A stretch of DNA of 13,259 nt, taken from an uncultured Collinsella sp. (GTDB lineage: Bacteria > Actinomycetota > Coriobacteriia > Coriobacteriales > Coriobacteriaceae). Of the stretch, positions 1-7,530 are shown piece by piece. The stretch is from assembly GCA_900542635.1 (NCBI GenBank), contig UQOJ01000060.1, positions 1 to 13,259 on the forward strand, written 5' to 3'. The number at the start of each line of letters is the position of its first letter. Position 1 is the stretch's first letter. A program made the position numbers and the translations under genes. The notes beneath the pieces were generated by a model. That model saw only the letters and a list, made by a program, of their open reading frames with translations. It was not told where the DNA came from and did not search any database.

Positions 1-142
1 CCGCAGGAAGCTTGGATACGCCTAGGCGCGGTCCAAGAAATCGTCCGCACCCCCATTTTGGCCATTTTGCCCTCCAAACGGCACTACCGCCGGCAACATC
101 CAGCAGATACGCTGAATCTAGTCGTATAGGCCCTATGAGAAC

Positions 143-147
143 GGGAG
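143..147 (+). promoter_or_regulatory. Ribosome binding site deciding the surface-protein start
   Basis: GGGAG lies 5 nt before ATG 153. It supports this start over the upstream in-frame ATGs at 12 and 135, which would add an Arg/Pro-rich extension ahead of the signal peptide. Confidence 0.6.
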
Positions 148-152
148 CAACC

Positions 153-1937
153 ATGGCAGCCTTGTTCACGACCCCCAAACGCAATGACACTACCGCCGGA
201 ACCCATGTTGCCGAACCCGACGTTCGCCGTCGCATAGGACTCGCGCACGGCAGCTGGCGCCGCGTGACGCGCCGCATCGTCGCGGGCGCCGTGTGCGCGC
301 TCACGGTGAGCTCGCTGCTCATGCCGAGCGTCTCGCTCGCAGCGGAATGGGTCAAGGTCGGCGGCAACAAGTACAACACCGCGGCGAGCGACGAGGCCGG
401 TACCTGGTCGTGGGACGGCGCCGACGACTTGAAGCTCAACAACTATAACGGCGGCGAGATCCAGGCCGCAGGCAAGCTCAACGTGAATTACTCGGGAACC
501 AACATCGTCACTGCCGAATGGATCGAAAGCATCAACGTTTCTCATGGCACTAACGAGAATGCCGAGCTCAATATCCAAGGCGACGAGGGCGGCACGCTCA
601 GCGTGACATCTACTGAGGACGCTATCCTCTCCACGGGTAATATCAACATCGACGGAGCCGGATCCGTCAACGCCACGAGCACTGGGTTTGATGCCATCAA
701 TGCCGGAGGTAATCTCGCTATCAAAGGTTCGGGCAACGTCAACGCCACGGGTGCATCGGATGGCATCAGGGCAAACGGCAATATCACGATTGACGACAGC
801 GGAGCCGTCACCGCCAGGGCTACCAAGGACAAGGGTATTGGAGCCGACAAGAACCTCACCATCAAGGGTGGCGGGACGGTCGAGGCAAGCTCAGCCGATG
901 GTGAGGCCCTTTGGAGCGGCGGCAATATCAACATCTCGGACGGCGGCCAGGTCAAGGCAAGCTCCGAGAAAGACGCTGCCGTCGAGGCCAAGGGCAGCCT
1001 CGCAGCCACAAACGCCTCCCTCAACGTAAACGGTGTTGAATATGGCGTCTATGCCCACAAGGGCATCACCCTCGATCATGCAAACGTGACGGTCCGTGCA
1101 AGTAAAGGCAGATACGGTGGCGCCAACGCCCTCTTCACCTACCAGGACGACATCGTCGTCAAGAACGGCTCCACCGTGGACGCGTTTGCGGAAGGCGAGG
1201 TTTCGGCTGCATTCTCCACCAGAAACGATCGACCCAACGAGAAGGGCGGCCACATCTACATCAGCGACTCCGTTGTCAAGGCCATAGCCCGCTATGTCGA
1301 GAACGGCGACGGCCCCATCCCCTACAGCGAAAACCAAGATGGCGAGACGAGGCGCGAACCCCAAGGCGAGAACATCGGCATCATCGCCCAGACCAGCGAG
1401 GGCGTCACACCCGCAGTCATCTCGATCATCCGCAGCAAGGTAACGGCCGAAGGAGATACAGCGGCAATCTTTGCCCGTGCCATGAGCGCTGACGGCAAGA
1501 CAATCGGCACCATCAAGATTGAGAACGCCGCCATCCAGACGCCCGAAGGCAGCAAGGTCATTGACTATCGCAAGCTCCGTGACGGCATCTACGAGGCAGG
1601 CCAAGCCATCGGCACGGGCGACGCCACGGTCGACTCCCTCTATATCAAAGCAGTCGCCAAAAGTACGACCATCGCACCTCCCGAGGTAGCCAAGCCGGAA
1701 GACCCCAAGCCCGACGAGACCAAGCCCACAGAAAGCAAGCCCGCGGAGTCCAAGCAGAACCCCAAGCCTGAGGGCTCAAAGCCGACCAAGGCCGTTGCGG
1801 CTTCAACCACGAAAGCCAAGACTACCGGCGTGCTCGCGGCAACCGGCGACACCTCGGGTGCGGCCATCGTGGCAACCGTCCTTGCGGGAACAGCCGCTAT
1901 CGCCGCAGGCACCATGGCGAGCCGTAAGCGTTCTTAG
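153..1937 (+). CDS. LAATG-anchored surface protein with beta-helix-like repeats
   Basis: This is a secreted, wall-anchored protein of 594 residues. The frame is open from position 12, but I start at ATG 153 because GGGAG (143-147) lies 5 nt upstream and the signal peptide follows; ATG 135 is an alternative. An Arg-rich n-region (about 25-41) and hydrophobic core (42-58) lead to a likely cleavage near SLA-A (63/64). Residues about 149-340 are imperfect 22-25-residue repeats rich in G, N, D, S and alternating hydrophobics, as in right-handed beta-helices and the Cthe_2159-type carbohydrate-binding family. A Pro/Lys/Glu-rich stalk (about 508-550) precedes LAATG (561-565), a hydrophobic segment (about 570-588) and the tail RKRS. 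This is a complete cell-wall sorting signal; LAxTG is the kind of motif used by class E sortases. A glycan-binding or adhesin role is inferred from the fold. Nothing in bases 1-152 forms a convincing promoter. Confidence 0.85.
   Translation: MAALFTTPKRNDTTAGTHVAEPDVRRRIGLAHGSWRRVTRRIVAGAVCALTVSSLLMPSVSLAAEWVKVGGNKYNTAASDEAGTWSWDGADDLKLNNYNGGEIQAAGKLNVNYSGTNIVTAEWIESINVSHGTNENAELNIQGDEGGTLSVTSTEDAILSTGNINIDGAGSVNATSTGFDAINAGGNLAIKGSGNVNATGASDGIRANGNITIDDSGAVTARATKDKGIGADKNLTIKGGGTVEASSADGEALWSGGNINISDGGQVKASSEKDAAVEAKGSLAATNASLNVNGVEYGVYAHKGITLDHANVTVRASKGRYGGANALFTYQDDIVVKNGSTVDAFAEGEVSAAFSTRNDRPNEKGGHIYISDSVVKAIARYVENGDGPIPYSENQDGETRREPQGENIGIIAQTSEGVTPAVISIIRSKVTAEGDTAAIFARAMSADGKTIGTIKIENAAIQTPEGSKVIDYRKLRDGIYEAGQAIGTGDATVDSLYIKAVAKSTTIAPPEVAKPEDPKPDETKPTESKPAESKQNPKPEGSKPTKAVAASTTKAKTTGVLAATGDTSGAAIVATVLAGTAAIAAGTMASRKRS
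597..1172 (+). repeat. Tandem coding repeats (about 8 beta-helix-like units)
   Basis: The encoded protein repeats a unit of about 22-25 residues. Each unit has a valine/asparagine-rich strand (SVNATS, NVNATG, AVTARA, TVEASS, QVKASS), then a glycine/alanine turn, then a strand such as GNINIDGAG, GNLAIKGSG, GNITIDDSG, KNLTIKGGG or GNINISDGG. Units drift toward the C-terminal side. The DNA is diverged between units, so this looks like an old structural repeat rather than a recent expansion. Confidence 0.7.
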
Positions 1938-1994
1938 ACGCCTCTGCGCACATGGCAGCTCCCGCGAAGGCCCCGAGCCCCAGCACCGTTTAAC

Positions 1995-2033
1995 AACGCC
2001 ACCGCCGAGCTCCCCTCCAGCGGTGGCGTTTTC
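1995..2033 (+). terminator. Intrinsic terminator after the surface protein gene
   Basis: A perfect 11-bp inverted repeat, AACGCCACCGC (1995-2005) and GCGGTGGCGTT (2020-2030), flanks a 14-nt loop and runs into a short T-rich tail (GTTTTCC). It starts about 57 nt after the stop codon. Confidence 0.8.
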
Positions 2034-2144
2034 CATATGCGTCCGCAGGGGATGCACGAGATTGTCTTTGGTCTAGCCCAACCGGCATACGCTGGCGTGC
2101 GACAATTGGGGCTGCCGATATCACAACACTGAGAGAAGCCCGTC

Positions 2145-2810
2145 ATGGAAGCGCATCAAAAGCAGATAACCGTTTATTCGAATCATACGGAAAGCGCGCC
2201 TGTCATCTACCTTCCTGTGGTCGTGGGCGACGGCAGCGAGGTTTATAAGTGTTGCCGAGAGCTCGACTGTCCGCCATTCGCCCTCGTCACCATTGGCGGG
2301 CTCGATTGGAATCGCGAGCTGAGCCCCTGGGCATGCGACGGGACCGTACGCGATGCCGAGCCTTTCGGCGGCCAAGCTGCCGATTTTCTTGATGAGCTGC
2401 TGAATCAGATAATCCCCCAGGTCGAGTCGTCGCTTCCTCAGCCGCCCACCCGGCGCGGCATTGCCGGTTACTCGCTCGCGGGCCTCTTCGCACTCTGGTC
2501 CCTCTGGCAAACCGACGCCTTTGACCGCGCCGCGAGCGCATCGGGGTCGCTATGGTTTCCCGACTTTGTCGACCGTGCCAGCACGGCCCCTTTTGCCGGC
2601 AGCCCGCAAGCCGTCTACCTGTCACTCGGCAAAAAGGAAACCAAGACGCCCAACCGCATGATGCGGCATGTACTCGACGACACACGCGCGATGGAAGCGT
2701 TGCTCGTCGAGCGCGGCATTCCAACAACGCTGGAGCTCAACCCCGGCAATCACTTTGCCCAAACCGACTTACGCATGGCCCGCGGCATCCACTGGATACT
2801 GACACATTAA
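2145..2810 (+). CDS. Alpha/beta-hydrolase, esterase D / enterochelin-esterase type
   Basis: This encodes 221 residues of a serine hydrolase with the compact fold of the putative esterase (esterase D/IroE/Fes C-terminal) family. The nucleophile elbow GYSLAG spans residues 108-113, with Ser110 the likely nucleophile. His203 in NPGNHF near the C-terminus fits the catalytic histidine. An acidic partner is not certain; Glu165 in LGKKE is a candidate. No signal peptide or membrane segment is visible, so it should be cytoplasmic. The start is set by GAGAGAAG (2131-2138), 6 nt upstream of the ATG. The gene is monocistronic, isolated by a terminator on each side. The natural ester substrate cannot be read from the sequence, and siderophore hydrolysis is not supported by any neighbouring iron-uptake gene. 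Confidence 0.85.
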   Translation: MEAHQKQITVYSNHTESAPVIYLPVVVGDGSEVYKCCRELDCPPFALVTIGGLDWNRELSPWACDGTVRDAEPFGGQAADFLDELLNQIIPQVESSLPQPPTRRGIAGYSLAGLFALWSLWQTDAFDRAASASGSLWFPDFVDRASTAPFAGSPQAVYLSLGKKETKTPNRMMRHVLDDTRAMEALLVERGIPTTLELNPGNHFAQTDLRMARGIHWILTH

Positions 2811-2812
2811 AA

Positions 2813-2846
2813 ATGGTGCCCACACGCATATACGCATGGGCACCAT
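2813..2846. terminator. Bidirectional terminator between esterase and uraA
   Basis: ATGGTGCCCA (2813-2822) and TGGGCACCAT (2837-2846) form a perfect 10-bp stem with a 14-nt loop, placed 2 nt after the esterase stop and 25 nt after the end of uraA. Read on the minus strand the stem is followed by TTTTTAATG, a good U-tract. On the plus strand the tail (ATCTTGTTTT) is weaker. It can serve both convergent genes. Confidence 0.85.
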
Positions 2847-2871
2847 ATCTTGTTTTAGCTGAACGCAGCTG

Positions 2872-4206
2872 CTACTCAGCAGCCTCCTCAAGCTCGGAGA
2901 CATCAAACTCAAAGTCGTTACCCGGCAGGATGGCGTTGAGCACAATGCCCACCAGTGAGCCCACGGCAATGCCGGACAGCGAAATGGTCACGCCGCCCAG
3001 CTCCAACACGATGGCGCCGGCGGTGCTGTACGCGATGCCGAGCGAAAGCACGAGCACCAGCGCGGCAACCAGCACGTTGCGGTTGTTCTGGAAATCGACC
3101 TGGTTCTCGATGAGGTTGCGGACGCCCACAGCGCTGATCATGCCGTAGAGCACGAGCGACACACCGCCGATCACACACGCCGGCATGGCCGCAATGACAG
3201 CCGCGAACTTGGGGCAGAACGAAAGCACGATGGCGCAACACGCGGCAATTCGAATTACGCGCGGGTCGAACACGCGCGTCAGGGCGAGCACGCCGGTGTT
3301 CTCACCATACGTAGTGTTGGCCGGAGCGCCAAAGAGCGAAGCCAGAATCGTGGCAAGGCCGTCGCCGAGCAGCGTGCGATGCAGACCGGGATCGGCAATG
3401 TAGCTGCGCTCGCAAGTCGAACCGATAGCAGAGATATCGCCGATATGCTCGATCATGGTCGCGAAAGCCAGCGGCATGATGGTGATGATGGCCGTCGTGG
3501 CAAGACCGCTATCGAACTGCGGGCCAAAGAGCGCAAACACGGTGTTGTCCCACACGACGGGCAAGCCAACCCAGGGAGCGGCCGCGACGCCCGAAAAATC
3601 GACCTCGCCCAGCGCAGTCGCAACGGCATAGCTCACCACAACGCCCAGCAAAATCGGCACAATCTTGACCATGCCGCGGCCCCAGATGTTGCAGATCACG
3701 ATAACGGCAACGGCAATAACAGCCACAAACCAGTTGGTCTGGCAGTTGGCAATAGCGGAGCTCGCCAGAATCAAGCCGATGGAAATGACGATAGGGCCAG
3801 TCACCACCGGCGGGAAGAAGCGCATAACGCGCTTGGCGCCAAACGCGCGGAAGAGCGCCGCCAGCACCGGATAGAGCAGACCGGCGCAGGCTACGCCCAG
3901 GCAGGCGTAGGGCAAAAGCTCGGTCTCGCGGTTGGGCGCGATTGCGGCATAACCGGCAATAAAGGCAAACGATGAGCCCAAAAATGCCGGCACCTTACCG
4001 CGCGACAAGAAGTGGAACAGCAGCGTACCCAAGCCGGCAAACAAAAGCGTCGCCGAAACCGAGAGACCGGTGAGCACGGGCACCAGCACGGTGGCGCCAA
4101 ACATGGCAAACAGGTGCTGCAGACCGAGCAGGAACATGCGCGGGCGGCCAAGCGACGATGCATCGTAGATGGCATCGGTGACGGCGGGCGTCGAGGATTG
4201 GGACAT
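2872..4206 (-). CDS. uraA: Uracil permease (NCS2 family)
   Basis: This 444-residue integral membrane protein is a nucleobase:cation symporter-2 family uracil transporter. It has many hydrophobic segments and the family hallmarks: the FFPPVVTGPIVISIG region (residues 130-144), EHIGD with Glu253, and YGENTG with Glu302. The two glutamates correspond to the uracil-binding residues of E. coli UraA. The open frame extends further upstream (to 4431), but that extension overlaps the preceding methyltransferase gene. AAAGGA (4212-4217) sits 5 nt before the ATG at 4206, so the start is chosen there, giving a family-typical length. The acidic C-terminal tail is cytoplasmic in the family. It is 122 nt downstream of the methyltransferase gene and probably has its own promoter. 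Uracil is the most likely substrate; xanthine transport is less likely because of the UraA-type motifs. Confidence 0.93.
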   Translation of the reverse strand: MSQSSTPAVTDAIYDASSLGRPRMFLLGLQHLFAMFGATVLVPVLTGLSVSATLLFAGLGTLLFHFLSRGKVPAFLGSSFAFIAGYAAIAPNRETELLPYACLGVACAGLLYPVLAALFRAFGAKRVMRFFPPVVTGPIVISIGLILASSAIANCQTNWFVAVIAVAVIVICNIWGRGMVKIVPILLGVVVSYAVATALGEVDFSGVAAAPWVGLPVVWDNTVFALFGPQFDSGLATTAIITIMPLAFATMIEHIGDISAIGSTCERSYIADPGLHRTLLGDGLATILASLFGAPANTTYGENTGVLALTRVFDPRVIRIAACCAIVLSFCPKFAAVIAAMPACVIGGVSLVLYGMISAVGVRNLIENQVDFQNNRNVLVAALVLVLSLGIAYSTAGAIVLELGGVTISLSGIAVGSLVGIVLNAILPGNDFEFDVSELEEAAE

Positions 4207-4232
4207 GGATGTCCTTTCGAATGGAAGGGCGA

Positions 4233-4258
4233 TCGGGCATATCGGATAACCTGCCCGA
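4233..4258 (-). promoter_or_regulatory. Hairpin in the uraA leader (possible regulatory site)
   Basis: TCGGGCA (4233-4239) and TGCCCGA (4252-4258) form a 7-bp perfect stem with a 12-nt loop, 26 nt upstream of the uraA start codon. It has no U-tract. It could be a repressor operator or an RNA leader structure, but I recognise no known motif such as a PyrR box. Confidence 0.3.
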
Positions 4259-4275
4259 ACGATACGATCTGAACC

Positions 4276-4281
4276 ATTGTA
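4276..4281 (-). promoter_or_regulatory. Candidate -10 element for uraA
   Basis: On the minus strand this reads TACAAT, five of six matches to the sigma-70-type -10 consensus, about 70 nt upstream of the uraA ATG. No convincing -35 element is found 16-18 bp further upstream. Confidence 0.35.
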
Positions 4282-4328
4282 CGCGATACGCCATGTCTCG
4301 CACGCGCCGTCACCTGCGAACGTTACCG

Positions 4329-5462
4329 CTATTTCCAAACGCGCTTGGCAACGCGCTTGACCAGCGCGATCTTTGCCCATTGCTCGTCCTCGGTCAGCTT
4401 GTTGCCAATCTCGCAGCTGGCAAAGCCGCACTGGGGCGACAGATACAGATTCTCGAGCGGCACGTACTTTGCGGCCTCGCGGATGCGCTCGACGATAATA
4501 TCCTCGTTCTCGAGCTCTGCCGCCTTGGTGGTCACCAGGCCCAACACGACCTTCTTGCCCGGGGCAACGTACTTGAGCGGCTCAAAACCGCCGGCGCGCG
4601 GCGTGTCGAACTCCAGATAGAACGCATCGACATTCTCATGCGCAAACAGGTACGGCGCGATGGGATCGTAACCGCCCTCAAAGGCATAGGTAGAGTGGTA
4701 GTTACCACGGCACACGTGCGTGTTAATGACCAGGTCGTCGGGCTTGCCCTCGATGGCGGCGTTGTTGAGCGCCACGCCCAGCTCACTCACCTTTTGCAGA
4801 TCAACCGGGCTCATTCCGGTCTTGGACACAAAGTCGGTATCGCAATAGATGCCCCAGGTGCAGTCATCAAACTGGATGTTGCGGCAGCCTGCAGCGTACA
4901 GGTCGGCGATCACCGTGCGATAAGCGGCTGCAATGGCGTCGGCAAGCTCCTCATCGGTCTTATAGACAGCGCGCAGGCTCTCCTGCTGGCCGTCGCAGCG
5001 ATCGAGCGTGACCTCAGAGAACGTCTGGATCGGCGCCGGAATGGTTTGACGTGCGACCTGACCCTCCCCCTCAAGCGCCTTGACAAACTTAAAGTGCTCG
5101 ACGAATGGGTGGTTCTCGCCGCTAATGGGACCGGTTACCACGGCGGTATCGGCCGTGGTCTCCTCGTCGTGGAACATATAGCCCGTACGCGAGGTACGGC
5201 GTTCAATGCCGTTGAGCCCCCACATAAAGTCGAGGTGCCAGTAACTGCGGCGAAACTCGCCATCGGTGATGACCTGCAGACCGGCGGCCTTCTGCTTTGC
5301 CACCAAATCGCGAATGGCATCGTCCTCGACGGCCTTAAGCCCCTCGGCATCAAGCGTGCCTGCCGCATAGGCAGCGCGGGCGTCCTTTACGGCCTGCGGA
5401 CGAAGAAAGCTGCCGACGATATCGGCGCGAAACGGCGCGTTCGGTTGAATTGAAGTGCTCAT
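4329..5462 (-). CDS. Stand-alone MetE C-terminal-type methionine synthase family protein
   Basis: This 377-residue protein belongs to the cobalamin-independent methionine synthase C-terminal family (like B. subtilis YxjG/YxjH), which transfers a methyl group to a thiol such as homocysteine in the cytoplasm. The four zinc ligands are all in place: His249 and Cys251 in INTHVC, Glu284 in YLEFDTP, and Cys345 in SPQCG. It is about half of full-length MetE and lacks the N-terminal folate-side domain, as is normal for this subfamily. The ATG at 5462 is preferred over the one at 5480 because AAAGGGAG (5469-5476) lies 6 nt upstream of it. The methyl donor is uncertain: a folate, S-methylmethionine or another thiol ether. 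The adjacent LysR gene and the dyads in the upstream gap suggest regulated methionine metabolism. Confidence 0.88.
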   Translation of the reverse strand: MSTSIQPNAPFRADIVGSFLRPQAVKDARAAYAAGTLDAEGLKAVEDDAIRDLVAKQKAAGLQVITDGEFRRSYWHLDFMWGLNGIERRTSRTGYMFHDEETTADTAVVTGPISGENHPFVEHFKFVKALEGEGQVARQTIPAPIQTFSEVTLDRCDGQQESLRAVYKTDEELADAIAAAYRTVIADLYAAGCRNIQFDDCTWGIYCDTDFVSKTGMSPVDLQKVSELGVALNNAAIEGKPDDLVINTHVCRGNYHSTYAFEGGYDPIAPYLFAHENVDAFYLEFDTPRAGGFEPLKYVAPGKKVVLGLVTTKAAELENEDIIVERIREAAKYVPLENLYLSPQCGFASCEIGNKLTEDEQWAKIALVKRVAKRVWK

Positions 5463-5502
5463 AGATATCTCCCTTTGCATTGGTTGCTTTACTGGGACAG
5501 AG

Positions 5503-5516
5503 TATGAGCGCTCATA
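5503..5516. promoter_or_regulatory. 14-bp perfect palindrome upstream of the methyltransferase gene
   Basis: TATGAGCGCTCATA is a perfect palindrome located 41 nt upstream of the methyltransferase start, between the putative promoter and the ribosome binding site. Such a site could be a repressor operator. The binding protein is unknown. Confidence 0.4.
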
Positions 5517-5533
5517 TGGACATCGTAAAATAT

Positions 5534-5573
5534 ACGTTTATATCAGTTTGATATAGACGTTTCCTATATCAGT
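5534..5573. promoter_or_regulatory. Putative LysR-type operator in the methyltransferase promoter
   Basis: TATATCA-GTT-TGATATA (5539-5555) is a perfect dyad with a 3-nt centre. Its left half, TATATCAGT (5539-5547), recurs at 5565-5573, 26 bp away, and both copies are preceded by ACGTTT. AT-rich interrupted dyads with a second half-site about 2.5 turns away are typical of LysR regulators. A TATATT -10-like element on the minus strand (5529-5534) adjoins it. Binding by the LysR protein encoded next door is inferred. Confidence 0.5.
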
Positions 5574-5617
5574 CTGGACTGCCATAAAGAGATTTGACCC
5601 GCGCGGAGCACAGCAGC

Positions 5618-6514
5618 CTAGATATGCTGGCGAATCGCGTCGATATAGGCCTGCCCGTAGCGCGTAAGTGTCGTGTTCTTGCGCGTGATGATGCCAATCT
5701 CCATGTACTCGTCTACATCAAGCGGAATCGAGATGATGCCGGGACCGTTAAGCTCATGGCTGATCACACCCGAACACACCGTGTAGCCGTTGAGGCCCAT
5801 GGCCAGGTTGAACAGTGTCGCACGGTCGCGCACGCGGATATTCTTGCGGCGCTCAAACGTCGAGGTCAGTTCCTCGGAATAGTAAAACGAGTTGTAGCTG
5901 CCCTGCTCGTAGGACAGGAAGGGATAGTCCTCCAGGTCCTCGAGCGTCACGCTGGAGCGGCCCGCCAGCGGATGGTCGGCACACACAAAGACGTGTGGCG
6001 TGGCGCAGAATAGTCCTTCGAACACGAGCTCGTTGGCCGCCAGCATGCGCTCGATAACCTCGCGATTGTGCTCGGATAAGTACAGGATGCCCAGTTCGCT
6101 CTTCATATGCGCGACGTCCTCGATAATCTCGTGAGTCTGCTCCTCGCGCAGGGTAAAGTCGTAGCGCGCGGCATCGAACTCACGGATCACATCGACAAAC
6201 GCATTAACGGCAAAGGAATAATGCTGACAGCTCACACTAAAGTGCGGCACCTGCTCGGACGCGCCCTTGTACTTGCCCTCGAGCAGGTCGGCCTGGTCGA
6301 GCACCTGGCGCGCGTAGCCCAAGAAGGTCTCGCCTTCCTCGGACACAATGACGCCCTTGTTGGTGCGCTCAAAGATGTGCACGCCCATCTCGTTTTCGAG
6401 ATCGCGGATTGATGCGGTAATCGAAGGCTGCGACACAAAGAGCCGGCGCGAGGCCTCGGTGATGCTGCCGCATTCGGCAACTTTGACGACATACCTGAGC
6501 TGCTGAAGCTTCAT
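5618..6514 (-). CDS. LysR-family transcriptional regulator
   Basis: This 298-residue DNA-binding regulator has the standard LysR layout. A winged helix-turn-helix lies at about residues 3-60, with the recognition segment around ITEASRRLFVSQPSITASIR. A linker helix (60-90) and a periplasmic-binding-protein-like effector domain (about 92-298) follow. I start it at ATG 6514 because AGGGAG (6521-6526) lies 6 nt upstream and the product begins directly at the helix-turn-helix (MKLQQLRYVV). A longer in-frame extension to 6721 would run through the HAD gene and is rejected. The ribosome binding site overlaps the HAD stop codon, so the two are likely co-transcribed and translationally coupled. The likely target is the methyltransferase promoter downstream. 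The effector is unknown; homocysteine or methionine is a guess from context. Confidence 0.92.
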   Translation of the reverse strand: MKLQQLRYVVKVAECGSITEASRRLFVSQPSITASIRDLENEMGVHIFERTNKGVIVSEEGETFLGYARQVLDQADLLEGKYKGASEQVPHFSVSCQHYSFAVNAFVDVIREFDAARYDFTLREEQTHEIIEDVAHMKSELGILYLSEHNREVIERMLAANELVFEGLFCATPHVFVCADHPLAGRSSVTLEDLEDYPFLSYEQGSYNSFYYSEELTSTFERRKNIRVRDRATLFNLAMGLNGYTVCSGVISHELNGPGIISIPLDVDEYMEIGIITRKNTTLTRYGQAYIDAIRQHI

Positions 6515-6524
6515 GGCTTTCTCC

Positions 6525-7433
6525 CTAGACGTTCGTGACGTCGAAACCCGTCGCATCCATCTGACGCATAAACGGCGGCATCTCCCCCGTCGCGGCGCAG
6601 GCGGCAATCTGATGCAGAGCCCCGGCAACCGCATCGTCTGCCGCAGCGCCGATATGCCAGCGCGCGGCAGCCGTGACGGCCTCGTTGGCATTGGCGACTG
6701 CAACGGAGTTGGGAACGGCATCGATCATGGGCAGATCGTTATCGGAATCGCCAAATACGGCCACCTCATCGGTCGTCAGGCCCAAAGCGCGCGCCAGCTC
6801 CAGTGCAGCGCAGCCCTTGTCCCAACCGGCCGGAAGGATGTCAAGCAGGCGCACTCGATTGTTGGGAAACACAAGCGAGAGTTCCGGCACCTCAGCGGCA
6901 ACGCGCTCGCGTAGCTCCACGAGCTCCTCACGTGAACGGGCACTCCAAATATTCGCCTTAAACACCGGCGCATCATCGACGACGGGACGGCACGGGGCCT
7001 CTTCGCCCTTGAGCCACGCGTTGCCGCCCGACTCCATGGCGCGGCGTACGCGCTCGGGATCGCTCGTCACGCAGTAGGCATCGTTATTCCAAAAGTCATC
7101 ACCCAGGCTGTAGACCTTCAGATACGTATCGTCGGTCTCCTGCTCCAAGTAGTCAGCCAAACGCATAAGGGCGGCGTTGTCGGTCGCGCGCGAAGCGACC
7201 GCCTGACCGTCGACAAACATTACCTGGCCGTTGCAGAACGCGCCGGTCGAGAAGCACTCGACGCAATTGCGGAACATCCAGCCCATCGCGGACGGCTGGC
7301 GACCCGAAACCGGGCCAAAGTGCAGACCCGCCGCCTGCATGGCATGAATGCCCTCGATGGCGTAGTCGCTGGCGCCGTCATGCCCGGCTGGAATCAGCGT
7401 ATCGTCCATATCGGTCAGCACAAGTTTAATCAT
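6525..7433 (-). CDS. HAD-superfamily phosphatase, Cof type (class IIB)
   Basis: This 302-residue cytoplasmic phosphatase has all four HAD motifs. Motif I is DMDDT at residues 8-12, with nucleophile Asp8 and acid/base Asp10. Motif II is Ser43 in PVSGR. Motif III is Lys206 in PAGWDKG. Motif IV is GDSDND at 228-233. The large cap between motifs II and III places it in the Cof/YidA-like class IIB group, which dephosphorylates sugar phosphates, cofactor phosphates or similar small metabolites. The substrate cannot be told from sequence. Its end is 10 nt from the LysR start, so it probably heads a two-gene transcript. It is divergent from the thiamine operon, and class IIB HADs sometimes act on thiamine pathway phosphates, but placement beside that operon is only circumstantial. 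Confidence 0.9.
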   Translation of the reverse strand: MIKLVLTDMDDTLIPAGHDGASDYAIEGIHAMQAAGLHFGPVSGRQPSAMGWMFRNCVECFSTGAFCNGQVMFVDGQAVASRATDNAALMRLADYLEQETDDTYLKVYSLGDDFWNNDAYCVTSDPERVRRAMESGGNAWLKGEEAPCRPVVDDAPVFKANIWSARSREELVELRERVAAEVPELSLVFPNNRVRLLDILPAGWDKGCAALELARALGLTTDEVAVFGDSDNDLPMIDAVPNSVAVANANEAVTAAARWHIGAAADDAVAGALHQIAACAATGEMPPFMRQMDATGFDVTNV

Positions 7434-7461
7434 AAGGCCCCCATTCGTATCGGTCCTACCT

Positions 7462-7467
7462 ATTGTA
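7462..7467 (-). promoter_or_regulatory. Candidate -10 element for the HAD gene
   Basis: On the minus strand this reads TACAAT, 28 nt upstream of the HAD start codon. No clear -35 hexamer is present at standard spacing, so the call is tentative. Confidence 0.35.
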
Positions 7468-7470
7468 ACG

Positions 7471-7505
7471 ACCTGCCAAAATAAACCTGTCCCTTTTTGG
7501 CAGGT
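7471..7505. repeat. Perfect 11-bp inverted repeat between divergent operons
   Basis: ACCTGCCAAAA (7471-7481) and TTTTGGCAGGT (7495-7505) are exact reverse complements around a 13-nt centre (TAAACCTGTCCCT). It lies between the HAD promoter region and the thiamine riboswitch. It may be an operator for the divergent pair, or a member of a dispersed intergenic repeat family. It is not placed to terminate either transcript. Confidence 0.6.
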
Positions 7506-7530
7506 GCGCTAGTATAGGGAACAACAGATT

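Noticed and set aside
11..37. Inverted repeat CTTGGA/TCCAAG enclosing the palindrome CGCCTAGGCG at the window start
   Set aside because: The stem is short with no T-tract, and the upstream gene is outside the window, so a terminator cannot be supported.
2062..2091. TTGTCT-18-CATACG as an esterase promoter
   Set aside because: It matches the consensus at only 4/6 and 3/6 positions, too weak to annotate.
4209..5453. 414-residue open frame on the plus strand opposite the MetE-like gene
   Set aside because: It is an antisense shadow of a gene with complete zinc-ligand motifs. It has no recognisable domain and follows the mirrored codon bias of GC-rich DNA.
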